A stretch of 60,866 nt of DNA, taken from NCBI GenBank assembly GCA_012517905.1, contig JAAYUE010000044.1:1-60866 (forward strand), written 5' to 3'. A model generated the notes under the pieces. It made no database searches. It saw only the letters and a list, made by a program, of their open reading frames with translations, and had not been told where the DNA came from. Shown here one piece after another: positions 17,186-25,133 of this stretch. How positions within the stretch are numbered: the first letter of the stretch is position 1; the number at the start of each line of letters is the position of its first letter. Position numbers and translations under genes: made by a program. Source of the DNA: Clostridiales bacterium (lineage in GTDB: Bacteria; Bacillota; Clostridia; Christensenellales; CAG-138).

Positions 17186-17371
17186 TCAGTCATTCACGAG
17201 TTTCAGCATCTTTTTGTATTCTTCTTCCGTGATTTCCCCGTTGACAAACCGTTTTTTCAACAGCTCGACGGGGTCCTCAACGGTCTTCGTTCCGCCGCCG
17301 GCGCGGTTTGCGGGCTTCGAGAGAAGCACGTAGAGCACGACGCCGATCAGCAGCAGCCAAATGATCATCAT
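17186..17371 (-). CDS. small membrane protein with SHOCT domain
   Basis: 61 residues: an N-terminal membrane helix (MMIIWLLLIGVVLYVLL), a glycine-rich linker, and the SHOCT motif VELLKKRFVNGEITEEEYKKML. The ATG at 17371 is preferred over a GTG at 17383, because the latter overlaps the AAAGGTGG ribosome site. It is 14 bp from the next SHOCT gene. The pair could form hetero-oligomers. Confidence 0.72.
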   Translation of the reverse strand: MMIIWLLLIGVVLYVLLSKPANRAGGGTKTVEDPVELLKKRFVNGEITEEEYKKMLKLVND

Positions 17372-17394
17372 AGCGAATACCACCTTTCGTTCGT

Positions 17395-17817
17395 TCAGTT
17401 CCAGTTACGGCGGCCGCCATAACGCATCATGCCGCCGCGGCCGTAGTCGTCCTCGTCAAACGCGCCGAGCCCGCCGAAGCAGCCGCCGCGGATGCCGTAA
17501 AGCCCGGCTTCGCCGGTCTCCTCGTGGTAGGCGACCATCTCGTCGAGCAGGTCCAGCTGCCGCTGGCCTTCCTCTTCGGTCAGAAGTCCGTTTTCCACCA
17601 TCTTGCCGATCGTTTCTTTTCGAAGTTCGATCATCTGCTGAAACGATTCTTCCAGATCCGCCTGCTGTTGGGGCGTCAGTGTTTCTTCATCCGCGGCGGT
17701 TCCATAATAACCGCGGGCGACCGGGGCCGCTGTGCTGGCGGAGCCGAACGCGAACACCGCGACCGGTACGAGCAACAGCACGACCGCGAGGATGATAAGC
17801 AACGTCTTTTTCATCAT
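17395..17817 (-). CDS. secreted DUF2680-like protein
   Basis: 140 residues: a signal peptide (KKTLLIILAVVLLLVPVAVFA), then a helical DUF2680-like segment (LTPQQQADLEESFQQMIELR, MVENGLLTEEEGQRQL) and a Gly/Arg/Tyr-rich tail. AAAGGAG just upstream supports either of two adjacent ATG codons. First gene of the minus-strand operon with the two SHOCT proteins and the two-component system. The helical LTxEE segment echoes the SHOCT motif of its neighbours, so they may interact at the envelope. Confidence 0.7.
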   Translation of the reverse strand: MMKKTLLIILAVVLLLVPVAVFAFGSASTAAPVARGYYGTAADEETLTPQQQADLEESFQQMIELRKETIGKMVENGLLTEEEGQRQLDLLDEMVAYHEETGEAGLYGIRGGCFGGLGAFDEDDYGRGGMMRYGGRRNWN

Positions 17818-18132
17818 GCACACTCCTTTGCTTTGCGTATTGTCTTTTGCATGTTTTATGGTATCGGGCGATTGTGGTTGAATTATGATCGGAAAAAACA
17901 TGGCGAATCACCGCGGGATCCGGCATTTAAGCGTCAGTATCCGGCGTTCTGTTGCATAAATGATACGAAACTATTTCCAAAAATCGAGTTTCGTCACAAC
18001 AAACGCGTATTCGCGCGCGGCGAAACATGGTATTATAATATTGTTATATTGGGAAGTATACGCTTGGCGCATCGCGCGGCGGGCTGTCCGCTGCGCCGCG
18101 CACGCGGGCTTCAGGAGAACGGGAGTGTACCG

Positions 18133-18669
18133 ATGAGCAAATGGCTCTCCGACATATTGATCGACGAATATCCCAGAATACTGGCGATCGCATATACCAT
18201 GGTGGACAACGACGCGGACGCGCGGGATCTGGTGCAGGATTTGGCCGAAAAGATCGTTCGAAACGACACGCAGGCGTCGAATTATGAAAAACCGCTGGCG
18301 TACTTCTCCAAGATCATGCGCAACAAACGGCGGGACGACCTGAAAGGGCAGGCGCGGACGCAGCCTTCCCCGCTCGAAGAGATCGACACCTTTTCCACGG
18401 TGGAAAACGTGGAGACGGCGGCGCAGTACCATCAGGCGAGGGATATTTTTCAAAAAGAACTGCTCACGCTTTCGCCCGAGATGCGCGAAGCGTTCATGAT
18501 GGTCTATTTCGACGGGTTTTCGCTGCAGGAAGCGGCGTCGTTCGTCGGAATCGAAAAAAACACGTTAAGCCAGCGGTTTCGCAGGTTTCGCATGAAACTG
18601 GGACGGCGGCTGAACCTTGAGTCGATCACGCTGTCGGTGATGCTCGCGGCGTTTTTGAGCATTGGATAG
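18133..18669 (+). CDS. ECF-like RNA polymerase sigma factor with hydrophobic C-terminus
   Basis: 178 residues: region 2 (IAYTMVDNDADARDLVQDL) and region 4 (LSPEMREAFMMVYFDGFSLQEAA, then a helix-turn-helix IEKNTLSQRFRRFRMKLG). After region 4 it ends with an unusual hydrophobic stretch, SITLSVMLAAFLSIG, which might contact the membrane or the partner. GGGAGTG supports the start. It is followed by a membrane protein gene with a 3-bp gap and is divergent from the envelope operon. Confidence 0.82.
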   Translation: MSKWLSDILIDEYPRILAIAYTMVDNDADARDLVQDLAEKIVRNDTQASNYEKPLAYFSKIMRNKRRDDLKGQARTQPSPLEEIDTFSTVENVETAAQYHQARDIFQKELLTLSPEMREAFMMVYFDGFSLQEAASFVGIEKNTLSQRFRRFRMKLGRRLNLESITLSVMLAAFLSIG

Positions 18670-18672
18670 GAT

Positions 18673-19536
18673 ATGACTGAGCGGAAATTTAAAAAACTGA
18701 TGGCGGACAAGCCATATCTGATGGACGACATGTTCCAGCGCTCCAAATCGGAGGCGCGGCGCATGGCGCTTGCTTCCGAACTCACGATCGAGGAGGTCAT
18801 ACAGGCGGCCAGGCAGCGTTCGGATATGCCGGAGCAGGCCTGGGAGCGGGTCGACCGCGCGCTGAACGGCAAGCGGCGCGTCGGCCGCGCGTGCCGCACG
18901 CGCAGCCGCGTGCAGCCGCGCATTGTCCGAAGGCGACTTGTCGCGATTGCGGCCGCGCTGCTGCTAATTGCCGCGTTCTTCTCGCTGATTCCGAGCGGGC
19001 GGACGCTGGCAAGGGGCGCGTTCGATTACTTCATGAACATATTTGACAATCAAATCAAAATCGGACCGTCGGGCCAGCTGACGAAATACCCGACCCGCGC
19101 CGCCGAATCGAACCCCGGAGTGGGGGAAGCGGTGAACGACTATGGCGACGTGGTCGTCGAATACGACGACTTTGCCGCCTTTACCGCCGACCTTGGGTTG
19201 ATGCCGGTTTGGCTGGATTCGGACCGGTTTGACTGCGTCGGGATCACGCTGACCAAGTACGAATCGTCCGGCGTTTCGCTCTCGTCGCGGTATACGTCCG
19301 GCGACGGAGATATCGTCATCACGCAAAAGTGGCTGGTCAGCGACGACATGGGCGTATACAGCGGCGGCGACGCGTGGTCGAGCACGCAAATTCTGGGCGA
19401 CACGGACCTGCAATACACCGTCGATCCGTCCGACGGAATGTTTGACGGCTTTGCGATACTGCGCGACTCCATCGTTTGGATTGCCGCGCAGCCGTCGGTC
19501 GACATGCTCGGCGAACTGCCGAACCTGACCCGATGA
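18673..19536 (+). CDS. putative membrane anti-sigma factor
   Basis: 287 residues: a cytoplasmic N-terminal part of about 95 residues rich in charges, one membrane helix (IAAALLLIAAFFSLIPS), and an extracytoplasmic domain resembling DUF4367 (TADLGLMPVWLDS, then a beta-rich run). Position directly behind a sigma gene and this topology are those of a cognate anti-sigma. No zinc motif is visible in the N-terminal part. The role is inferred mainly from context. Confidence 0.7.
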   Translation: MTERKFKKLMADKPYLMDDMFQRSKSEARRMALASELTIEEVIQAARQRSDMPEQAWERVDRALNGKRRVGRACRTRSRVQPRIVRRRLVAIAAALLLIAAFFSLIPSGRTLARGAFDYFMNIFDNQIKIGPSGQLTKYPTRAAESNPGVGEAVNDYGDVVVEYDDFAAFTADLGLMPVWLDSDRFDCVGITLTKYESSGVSLSSRYTSGDGDIVITQKWLVSDDMGVYSGGDAWSSTQILGDTDLQYTVDPSDGMFDGFAILRDSIVWIAAQPSVDMLGELPNLTR

Positions 19537-19564
19537 TCCGCGTCGATGTGATCGCACGAAAAAA

Positions 19565-19590
19565 GACCTTGCGCTAAATGGCGGCAAGGC
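19565..19590 (-). terminator. terminator between anti-sigma and secreted protein genes
   Basis: CCTTGCGC pairs with GCGGCAAGG (one bulged G), with a T-run on the minus-strand side. It ends the minus-strand gene and may also serve the plus-strand one. Confidence 0.6.
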
Positions 19591-19617
19591 CCTTTTGGTC
19601 GGTCGGGAGCAGTGGCG

Positions 19618-20007
19618 TTACGGCACGGTCACCGTGGTGCTCGTGCTGCCGGAGGCGGTGCTGCTGGTTCCGTAGCCATAGACACGGTAGGTGCCGGAGG
19701 TCAGCGTCTGCGTTTTGCTCGCGGTGACGGAGGTTCCGGTCGTGGACGCATTGGCGGAGGTGACGAAGGTCAGGCTGCCGTTCACAACCCGATACAGGAC
19801 CACCCTTGCCGTCAGCGTGTCCGTAAAGGCGGCCTCGGTTCTGGCCCAGGCTTTGTACTGTCCCCCGACCGCGGTCAGGCCGCAGGTGACGACGATTGCG
19901 GCGCGCGGCTGCACCACCACATCGTCGCTGCTCAGGGCCAGCGTATTCCCCGCCAGCACGAGGCAGAGCACCATTACGATCACGAGAGAAAAGATACGTC
20001 GTTTCAT
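19618..20007 (-). CDS. secreted Ser/Thr-rich protein
   Basis: 129 residues: a signal peptide (KRRIFSLVIVMVLCLVLAGNTLA) followed by a beta-rich, Thr/Ser-rich mature part of about 105 residues with no cysteine pair beyond one Cys. The second ATG (20007) has GGAG 9 bp before it. The first ATG is only one base from the ribosome site. I do not recognise the family. It lies alone and faces away from the sigma/anti-sigma pair. Confidence 0.6.
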   Translation of the reverse strand: MKRRIFSLVIVMVLCLVLAGNTLALSSDDVVVQPRAAIVVTCGLTAVGGQYKAWARTEAAFTDTLTARVVLYRVVNGSLTFVTSANASTTGTSVTASKTQTLTSGTYRVYGYGTSSTASGSTSTTVTVP

Positions 20008-20230
20008 TTTCATACACTCCTGCCTTTCTAAACGATTTGTTTCGCTACTTAATACACGACGATCGAAGCGAAGAATGACAGGTGAAATATCAAACAAAAC
20101 GAGAACTTTTTGTCGATTGCGCATCAGGGCAACGGACCAACTCCGGCGGACGGCGATTGCGCGGGCGAAAAGCCCGGTTTCCCTTCGCGCGCAAACGTGA
20201 TACACTGGTGCAAATGAAAAGACGGACGGA

Positions 20231-20959
20231 ATGAATATGCAACAGGAAACGGCAAAGAGCTACCGCTATCTGCTCTTCGATATCGACAATACGCTGATGG
20301 ACTTTACCGCCGGCGAGCGGGCGGCGCTGTATCAAACGATGGAGGAGGAGGGCTTTCTCCTCTCCGAGCGCGACTACCGCAGATATCTCGAGATCAACCG
20401 CAGCGCGTGGACGAAGTTTGAAAAGGGAATTCTGGACAGCAACGCCGTCCAGCGCGTGCGTTTCGAAGAATTCGCGGCCTATCTGGGGCGAAATCCCGCG
20501 GAAGGTCCGGCGCTCAACGACCGGTACGTCGCCAATCTTGGGCAGCAGGCGATCGTCATGGACGGCGCGCGGGAGATGCTCGAGCGGCTGAAGAAACGCT
20601 ATGGCATCGCGGTCGTTACAAACGGACTGCACCTCGTGCAGCGCGCGCGGCTGGAGCGCTCCGGTTTTCTGCCGTATTTCGACGGCATCTTCGTTTCGCA
20701 GGAGATGGGCGTGCAGAAGCCCGACAAAGCGTATTTCGACTATGTCTTCGACGCGCTGGGCGAGCAGGACCGAACGAAATATCTCATGATCGGCGATTCG
20801 CTGAGTGCGGACGTCCAGGGCGGCATCAACGCGGGCATCGACACCTGCTGGCTGCGTCCGGCCGGCGCGGCGCCGAGCGAAACGATCAGGCCGACCTATG
20901 TCGTGCGGGGATATGACGAACTGCTGCGGCTGCTCGGAGAAGAGGATGCGGACAGATAG
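20231..20959 (+). CDS. HAD-family pyrimidine 5'-nucleotidase, YjjG type
   Basis: 242 residues with HAD motif I FDIDNTLMDF, motif II VVTNG, motif III lysine in QKPDKAYF and motif IV MIGDSLSADVQGG. The helical cap between motifs I and II is of the YjjG/YfnB size. The family removes phosphate from (often non-canonical) pyrimidine nucleotides. The next gene encodes a nucleoside phosphorylase, which makes a nucleotide-salvage pairing plausible. Confidence 0.82.
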   Translation: MNMQQETAKSYRYLLFDIDNTLMDFTAGERAALYQTMEEEGFLLSERDYRRYLEINRSAWTKFEKGILDSNAVQRVRFEEFAAYLGRNPAEGPALNDRYVANLGQQAIVMDGAREMLERLKKRYGIAVVTNGLHLVQRARLERSGFLPYFDGIFVSQEMGVQKPDKAYFDYVFDALGEQDRTKYLMIGDSLSADVQGGINAGIDTCWLRPAGAAPSETIRPTYVVRGYDELLRLLGEEDADR

Positions 20960-21029
20960 CGCTGTTCTTACCGCCAGAAATGCGATAATATGGTGCAAAT
21001 CGACTTTGGTTTTACGGGAGGAAACGAAT

Positions 21030-21347
21030 TTGGATCGCTTTGAACAGGTCAGTGTCGTCAAGCGGGCGAACGTGTATTACGACGGCAAGGTGACGAGCCG
21101 CACGGTGCTCTTTGCGGACGGCACGAAAAAGACGCTCGGCGTCATATTGCCCGGCCGGTATTCGTTTGGCACGGCGGACAGAGAGCATATGGAGATTCTC
21201 GCGGGGACGCTGAAAACGCTGCTGCCCGGCGAAACGCAATGGCGTTCGTTTTCCGAAGGGCAGGCGTTCGAGGTGCCCGCAAACAGCCGCTTCGAGGTGG
21301 AGGCGGAGGGCGTCTGCGACTACTGCTGCTCGTATATAGCGGAATAA
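21030..21347 (+). CDS. ppnP: pyrimidine/purine nucleoside phosphorylase PpnP
   Basis: 105 residues, one cupin domain. It matches E. coli PpnP (YaiE) in VYYDGKVTSRTV, LPGRYSFGTADREHMEILAG, LLPGE, FEVPANSRFEV and the final CDYCCSYI. It phosphorolyses a wide range of nucleosides to base plus ribose-1-phosphate. A TTG start is chosen because GGGAGG ends 8 bp before it and homologous proteins begin at the same place. It follows the HAD nucleotidase by 70 bp and ends at a strong terminator. Confidence 0.85.
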   Translation: MDRFEQVSVVKRANVYYDGKVTSRTVLFADGTKKTLGVILPGRYSFGTADREHMEILAGTLKTLLPGETQWRSFSEGQAFEVPANSRFEVEAEGVCDYCCSYIAE

Positions 21348-21360
21348 AAAAAGAAACACA

Positions 21361-21394
21361 AGAGACGGACGGAATCGGTATTCCGCCCGTTTCT
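21361..21394 (+). terminator. terminator after ppnP
   Basis: An imperfect 14-bp stem (core CGGAAT/ATTCCG, CGGT loop, one A-C mismatch), with T-run TTCTTTTT on the 3' side. Confidence 0.8.
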
Positions 21395-21463
21395 TTTTGT
21401 ATACGGGAGTTGTATTATGATGAAAGAAGAACGCGCAGGGGGCATTTGCGGAGGGAAACGAGT

Positions 21464-22012
21464 ATGCGGGATGTCGTGCTGTTTATCGCTATGAGCCTGG
21501 ATGGCTACATCGCCTCGCAAGACGGCGGGGTGGACTGGCTGGTCGGTCAGGACCCGGAGAGTACGGAGCCGGGCAGCTATCCGCGGTTCATCGCGGGCGT
21601 GAGCGATATCGTCATGGGGATCGCGACGTATCGCCAGCTGGTCACCGAGCTCTGCCCGGACGCATGGCCGTATCCGGACAAGACGACCTATGTGCTCACG
21701 CACCGCGCCGACGAAGCGGCGCGCGAGGGCGTCATGTTTACGCAGGAGCCGCTGCCGGAGTTGGTTGCGCGGCTGAAGTCGCAGGCGGGCGGGGAGATCT
21801 GGATTTGCGGCGGCGCGAGCGTGGCGAATCAGTGCATCCGGCTGGGGTTGATCGAGCGGTATCACATCAGCGTGATTCCGGCGATTCGCGGCGGCGGGAT
21901 ACGGCTGTTCGAGGCGTTCGACACGCCGAAAAAGCTGCGGCTGCTTTCGACCGAGAGCTATAACGGAATTGTGGATTTGGTGTATTTGGAAGGCGGAGAA
22001 GGGCATATTTGA
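21464..22012 (+). CDS. dihydrofolate reductase-family protein (RibD C-terminal type)
   Basis: 182 residues with the fold signature of RibD-C/YyaP proteins: VVLFIAMSLDGYIAS at the start, GGVDWL, VMGIATYRQL, EIWICGGASVANQCI (nucleotide site) and the late HISVIPAIRGGGIRLF. NADPH-dependent reductase of unknown substrate. GGAGGG precedes the ATG at 21464; a longer in-frame start overlaps ppnP. Confidence 0.8.
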   Translation: MRDVVLFIAMSLDGYIASQDGGVDWLVGQDPESTEPGSYPRFIAGVSDIVMGIATYRQLVTELCPDAWPYPDKTTYVLTHRADEAAREGVMFTQEPLPELVARLKSQAGGEIWICGGASVANQCIRLGLIERYHISVIPAIRGGGIRLFEAFDTPKKLRLLSTESYNGIVDLVYLEGGEGHI

Positions 22013-22041
22013 TGGAAAATGATCACTATCTGTGATATAAT
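22013..22041 (+). promoter_or_regulatory. promoter and operator of the Fic toxin-antitoxin pair
   Basis: TATAAT (22036-22041) lies 17 bp after a weak TGGAAA. ATCAC-TATCT-GTGAT (22022-22036) is a perfect inverted repeat that overlaps the -10 element, a likely autoregulatory site. Confidence 0.5.
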
Positions 22042-22067
22042 AATAATCTAGAAAGTGAGTGATACGC

Positions 22068-22253
22068 ATGAAACAACGGGTGAGCATCCATCCGCAGACA
22101 GCGTTGAGAAATATAGAAAGCAGCATGCGCGCGGAAGGGTTTCACATGTCCGGTGACACAAAGGCGGCTTGCGCGGAAGTTTTGAAAAGCGGCAGGAACG
22201 CATCCGCTCTTGCGAACTATCATGTTGGCCAGAGCTTGAAGAAAGCGAAATGA
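22068..22253 (+). CDS. class I Fic inhibitor (VbhA-like antitoxin)
   Basis: 61 residues. The stretch S19-M-R-A-E23-G24 matches the inhibitory motif [S/T]xxxE[G/N] of class I Fic antitoxins. The glutamate of that motif reaches into the Fic active site and blocks productive ATP binding. The rest is helical. The ATG at 22068 has AAAGTGAG 8 bp upstream; an earlier GTG overlaps that site. The stop overlaps the toxin start (ATGA), so the two are translated together. Confidence 0.75.
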   Translation: MKQRVSIHPQTALRNIESSMRAEGFHMSGDTKAACAEVLKSGRNASALANYHVGQSLKKAK

Positions 22254-22834
22254 GCGAATACTTTACCTCGCATGATGATATCTTGGAAAACAAACTTGGG
22301 ATTACTGATCCACAGGTGCTTAAACAGATAGAAGACGAGATTGTGCCGGTTCGTACGGCGGAAATCTACTCTTCTTTTCCTGTTAAAGCGTTTGATTTTG
22401 ACATGCTGAGAAAAATACATTTCATTATGTTTTCCGACTTATACCAGATGGCGGGTCAAGTGCGAAACGTCGACATGGTGAGGGGCGACAACAGAATCCC
22501 ATTTTGCTTTACGCAGAATATCGATCAAGAGCAGAGAAGAATCTTCGGAATTTTGAATCAAGAGAACGATTTTGTTGGACTCGATCGCGAGGCATTCGTC
22601 AAAAAGATCGCTTGGCTTTCCAGCGAGTTGAATGCGTTGCATCCGTTCAGGGATGGAAATGGGCGTGCAATTCGCGCTTTCCTGGTTTTACTGGCGGCAC
22701 ATGCAGGTTTTGAACTGGATTACAGCAAGGTAGACAAGGACGAATTGATTGAAGCGGACGTCAGGGCGTTTCTGGGGGATGTAAGCTCGCTGGAAGAAGT
22801 GTATTCTCAGAGCATTTTGATTCAAAAACAATAG
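22250..22834 (+). CDS. Fic-domain AMP-transferase toxin
   Basis: 194 residues with the complete Fic motif H131-PFRDGNGR, including the catalytic histidine and the Asp that coordinates the metal, and a flap region around VDMVRGDNRIPF. The enzyme should transfer AMP from ATP to a hydroxyl group of target proteins (for class I members often topoisomerase subunits). Base composition is more AT-rich than its neighbours, which suggests acquisition by transfer. Coupled to the antitoxin by a 4-bp overlap. Confidence 0.85.
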   Translation: MSEYFTSHDDILENKLGITDPQVLKQIEDEIVPVRTAEIYSSFPVKAFDFDMLRKIHFIMFSDLYQMAGQVRNVDMVRGDNRIPFCFTQNIDQEQRRIFGILNQENDFVGLDREAFVKKIAWLSSELNALHPFRDGNGRAIRAFLVLLAAHAGFELDYSKVDKDELIEADVRAFLGDVSSLEEVYSQSILIQKQ

Positions 22835-23205
22835 AAATTACGATTTCGTCACATCGAAAGCGAACAAAGTTTCGAATACTTTCCAAAACGCGTAACAACT
22901 GTGAAGAAAATGAAAAATCGTCAATATCTAGTAGTTGCAACAACATTCATACGCATATATACATTGACTGGCGGTATTACGTTTGCTATGCTATGTTCGA
23001 AAAAAGAAGAGTTCCTCAGATGGCAGTCTGAGAAACCCTCGGTAGAATGTCGTTGCAAGTACATGCAAAACACTAACAGCTGTGATTGTACAGATTTGCG
23101 CCGGACTTGTCAATGTTTACCGGTAAATATATTGCTTTGCAGTATTTTGGAGATTGCAAACGTACTCTTTTTTCAAAATTAATATTTTTGAAGGAGACGA
23201 AACCA
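22835..23205. other. intergenic, AT-rich, no gene seen
   Basis: No convincing gene: a 93-codon open frame here lacks a ribosome site and codon structure. The last 15 bp hold AAGGAGA for the next gene. Confidence 0.5.
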
Positions 23206-23412
23206 ATGCCAAAATACTATGTGAATCGTGAGGATTATTTCAACCCGAATCATGACCATGAGGTTCATGTGCCGACTTGCCGCTATCATTCCTCAAATAG
23301 CATTTATTTAGGGGAATTTCCCAATGCCATACCGGCGGTGGAAAAAGCAAAAGGCATTTACGCTGATGCAGATGGCTGTAAGGATTGCTGCCCTGAGGCA
23401 CATCACCGTTGA
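23206..23412 (+). CDS. small Cys/His-rich protein
   Basis: 68 residues with CRYH in the middle and GCKDCC...HH at the end, a pattern that could bind one zinc ion. AAGGAGA 9 bp upstream supports the ATG. Name of the family not recognised. It precedes the DUF2188 gene by 10 bp, and the two probably form one unit. Confidence 0.6.
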   Translation: MPKYYVNREDYFNPNHDHEVHVPTCRYHSSNSIYLGEFPNAIPAVEKAKGIYADADGCKDCCPEAHHR

Positions 23413-23422
23413 GGTGCCTCTT

Positions 23423-23644
23423 ATGGGAAAAAATCAACATGTGACACCACGCGGGAACCAGTGGCAAGTAAAAGGCGCTGGCAACCAGCGAGCAACGGCA
23501 GTAACGTCTACGCAGAAAGAGGCGATAAAAATCGCCAGAGGGATTGCGCAGAATCAAAAATCCGAGTTAGTGATTCATGGACAAAATGGACAAATCAGAC
23601 AAAAGGATTCGTTTGGTAACGATCCATATCCACCCAAGGGGTAA
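23423..23644 (+). CDS. DUF2188 family protein
   Basis: 73 residues with the complete DUF2188 pattern: HVTPRGNQWQVKGAGNQRAT, then EAIKIARGIAQNQKSELVIHG, then the conserved tail GNDPYPPKG. Function unknown; a double-stranded beta/alpha fold is expected. It starts 10 bp after the Cys-rich gene with GAGGTG as ribosome site and ends at a perfect terminator. Confidence 0.82.
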   Translation: MGKNQHVTPRGNQWQVKGAGNQRATAVTSTQKEAIKIARGIAQNQKSELVIHGQNGQIRQKDSFGNDPYPPKG

Positions 23645-23646
23645 GC

Positions 23647-23670
23647 AAAAAGGCTCGCGAGAGCCTTTTT
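23647..23670 (+). terminator. terminator after DUF2188 gene
   Basis: AAAAAGGCTC-GCGA-GAGCCTTTTT, a perfect 10-bp stem ending in T6. Confidence 0.85.
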
Positions 23671-23712
23671 TAATCGGGGAACGATATGCTTTCCGGAACA
23701 AAAAAGCGATTT

Positions 23713-24237
23713 TCACTCCCTCCCCTTCAACAGTTCCTTCATCTCCGCCAACTCCGCTTCCATGCGGTGCAGATGCCGCTGGAGGTCGTCGATCTCCTGC
23801 TCGGCTTTGTAGTTGATCGCAAAGTCAATGATCGCCTCGTGCTTGTCCCGCGCGGCCTGCCGGTTCTGGCTCATCATGATGATCGGCGCCTGAAACGCGG
23901 CAATGAACGAAAGGATGAGATTGAGCAGGATAAACGGCTTCGGGTCGAACTGCACCCCAAGAAACGGCAGCACGTTTAAGAGCACCCACATCGCGAGGAA
24001 ACACGCGAAGATAATGATGAACGTCCAGCTCCCGCCGAACGCGGCGACCTTGTCCGCCACGCGGTCGGACCGGCGGGTGTGCTGCTCATATTCCTCGTCC
24101 AGCCGCGCCGCGACGCGCCGCTCGTAGCTCTCCACCATCCGGTCGATGCGGGAGAGCTTTTCTTCGTTCAGCTCGATGTTGTAGCCGCGAATTTTGGACG
24201 CTTTCTCATGCCTGGCGGGCGCTTTTTCGGTTGCCAT
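23713..24237 (-). CDS. DUF1003 membrane protein
   Basis: 174 residues: a charged N-terminal half, two membrane helices (about 70-92 and 100-125) holding the family motif (GSWTFIIIFACFLAMWVLLN, then FDPKPFILLNLILSFIAAFQAP), and a C-terminal coiled coil (heptads around EIDDLQRHLHRMEAELAEMK). Function unknown. GGAGATGG precedes the ATG. Stands alone. Confidence 0.8.
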   Translation of the reverse strand: MATEKAPARHEKASKIRGYNIELNEEKLSRIDRMVESYERRVAARLDEEYEQHTRRSDRVADKVAAFGGSWTFIIIFACFLAMWVLLNVLPFLGVQFDPKPFILLNLILSFIAAFQAPIIMMSQNRQAARDKHEAIIDFAINYKAEQEIDDLQRHLHRMEAELAEMKELLKGRE

Positions 24238-24363
24238 GCAAAACCATCTCCTCGATCGTTTGATGAGCCTATTTTATCAGCAACGCCGGTATTCGTAAAC
24301 GCAAATTCGACCCCGGCGTGATATAATGTGCCAAAAGCGGACGGTGCGAGGGGGAATGACGGC

Positions 24364-24765
24364 ATGCTGCGCGAATATGCGCTGAACACGGGCAAAAACA
24401 GCTGGACGGACGTGACGGAACGGGTGAAGGAGACGCTGGCCGAAAGCGGCGTAACGGACGGGCTCTGCCTCGTCTACTGTCCGCACACGACCGCGGGGAT
24501 TACGATCAACGAAAACGCCGACCCGGACGTGGTGCGCGATCTCGTGTTCGCACTGGACCGAACCTATCCAGACCGGCCGGAGTTTCGGCATATGGAGGGC
24601 AACAGCGCCGCGCACCTTAAGGCGAGCGTGATCGGCAGCAGCGTGTCGATTCCCGTGAGAAACGGCAGGCTGCTGCTCGGCACATGGCAGGGCGTGTATT
24701 TCTGCGAGTTCGACGGGCCGCGCACGCGGCGCTATTTTGTACAGCTGCAGGAGGCGAAGGAATGA
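24364..24765 (+). CDS. YjbQ family protein (UPF0047)
   Basis: 133 residues with the family core VYCPHTTAGITINENADPDV, then GNSAAHLKASVIGSS and LGTWQGVYFCEFDGP. The conserved His, Thr and Glu/Asp are all present. Members show weak thiamine-phosphate synthase activity, which may not be the true role. TATAAT at 24321 and GAGGGGGA before the ATG support its start. The stop overlaps the next start. Confidence 0.82.
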   Translation: MLREYALNTGKNSWTDVTERVKETLAESGVTDGLCLVYCPHTTAGITINENADPDVVRDLVFALDRTYPDRPEFRHMEGNSAAHLKASVIGSSVSIPVRNGRLLLGTWQGVYFCEFDGPRTRRYFVQLQEAKE

Positions 24766-25073
24766 ACTGCGTACGTATCACGGTGCTCAAACGGGAGTTT
24801 TATCCCGATCTTGCGAAACAATATCTGACCGAAGGCGAGTCCGCAGGCGCGTGCCCGCTGCAGAACGTTGGCGATACATTCCTCTACGAAGGCGGCGCGG
24901 AAATGCCCGAAGGGCTCTGCCCCTGGGCGTGGATCGACCTGTATTCCGCCGTGCGCGCGCTCTACTCCGGCGGGGTGGAAAACGACTGGTATCTCGACGG
25001 CGGCACGCGCATCCAGTGCTGCACGGACGGCGTGCGCCCGGTGGTCTACCGGCTGGAGCTCGTTCGCGCCTGA
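24762..25073 (+). CDS. TIGR04076 family protein
   Basis: 103 residues with the TIGR04076 pattern: VRITVLKREFYPDLAKQYL, CPLQNVGDTF, GLCPWAWIDLYSAVRALYSGG, and CCTDGVRPVVYRLE near the end. Two or three conserved cysteines could bind metal. Function unknown. It overlaps yjbQ by 4 bp (ATGA) and so is translated with it. Confidence 0.8.
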   Translation: MNCVRITVLKREFYPDLAKQYLTEGESAGACPLQNVGDTFLYEGGAEMPEGLCPWAWIDLYSAVRALYSGGVENDWYLDGGTRIQCCTDGVRPVVYRLELVRA

Positions 25074-25133
25074 GCGCAGCAAAAAAAGGGAAGCGGACGC
25101 GCCGCCTCCCCGCCGCATGCGCGGATGCGGCAT

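Noticed and set aside
18030-18054. A fourth GntR-type operator before the sigma gene (TGGTATTATAATATTG)
   Set aside because: It matches only part of the reverse motif and is better explained as an AT-rich -10 region.
22901-23182. A 93-codon frame with a hydrophobic start
   Set aside because: No ribosome site, odd composition with many cysteines, and the promoter region of the next gene lies inside it.
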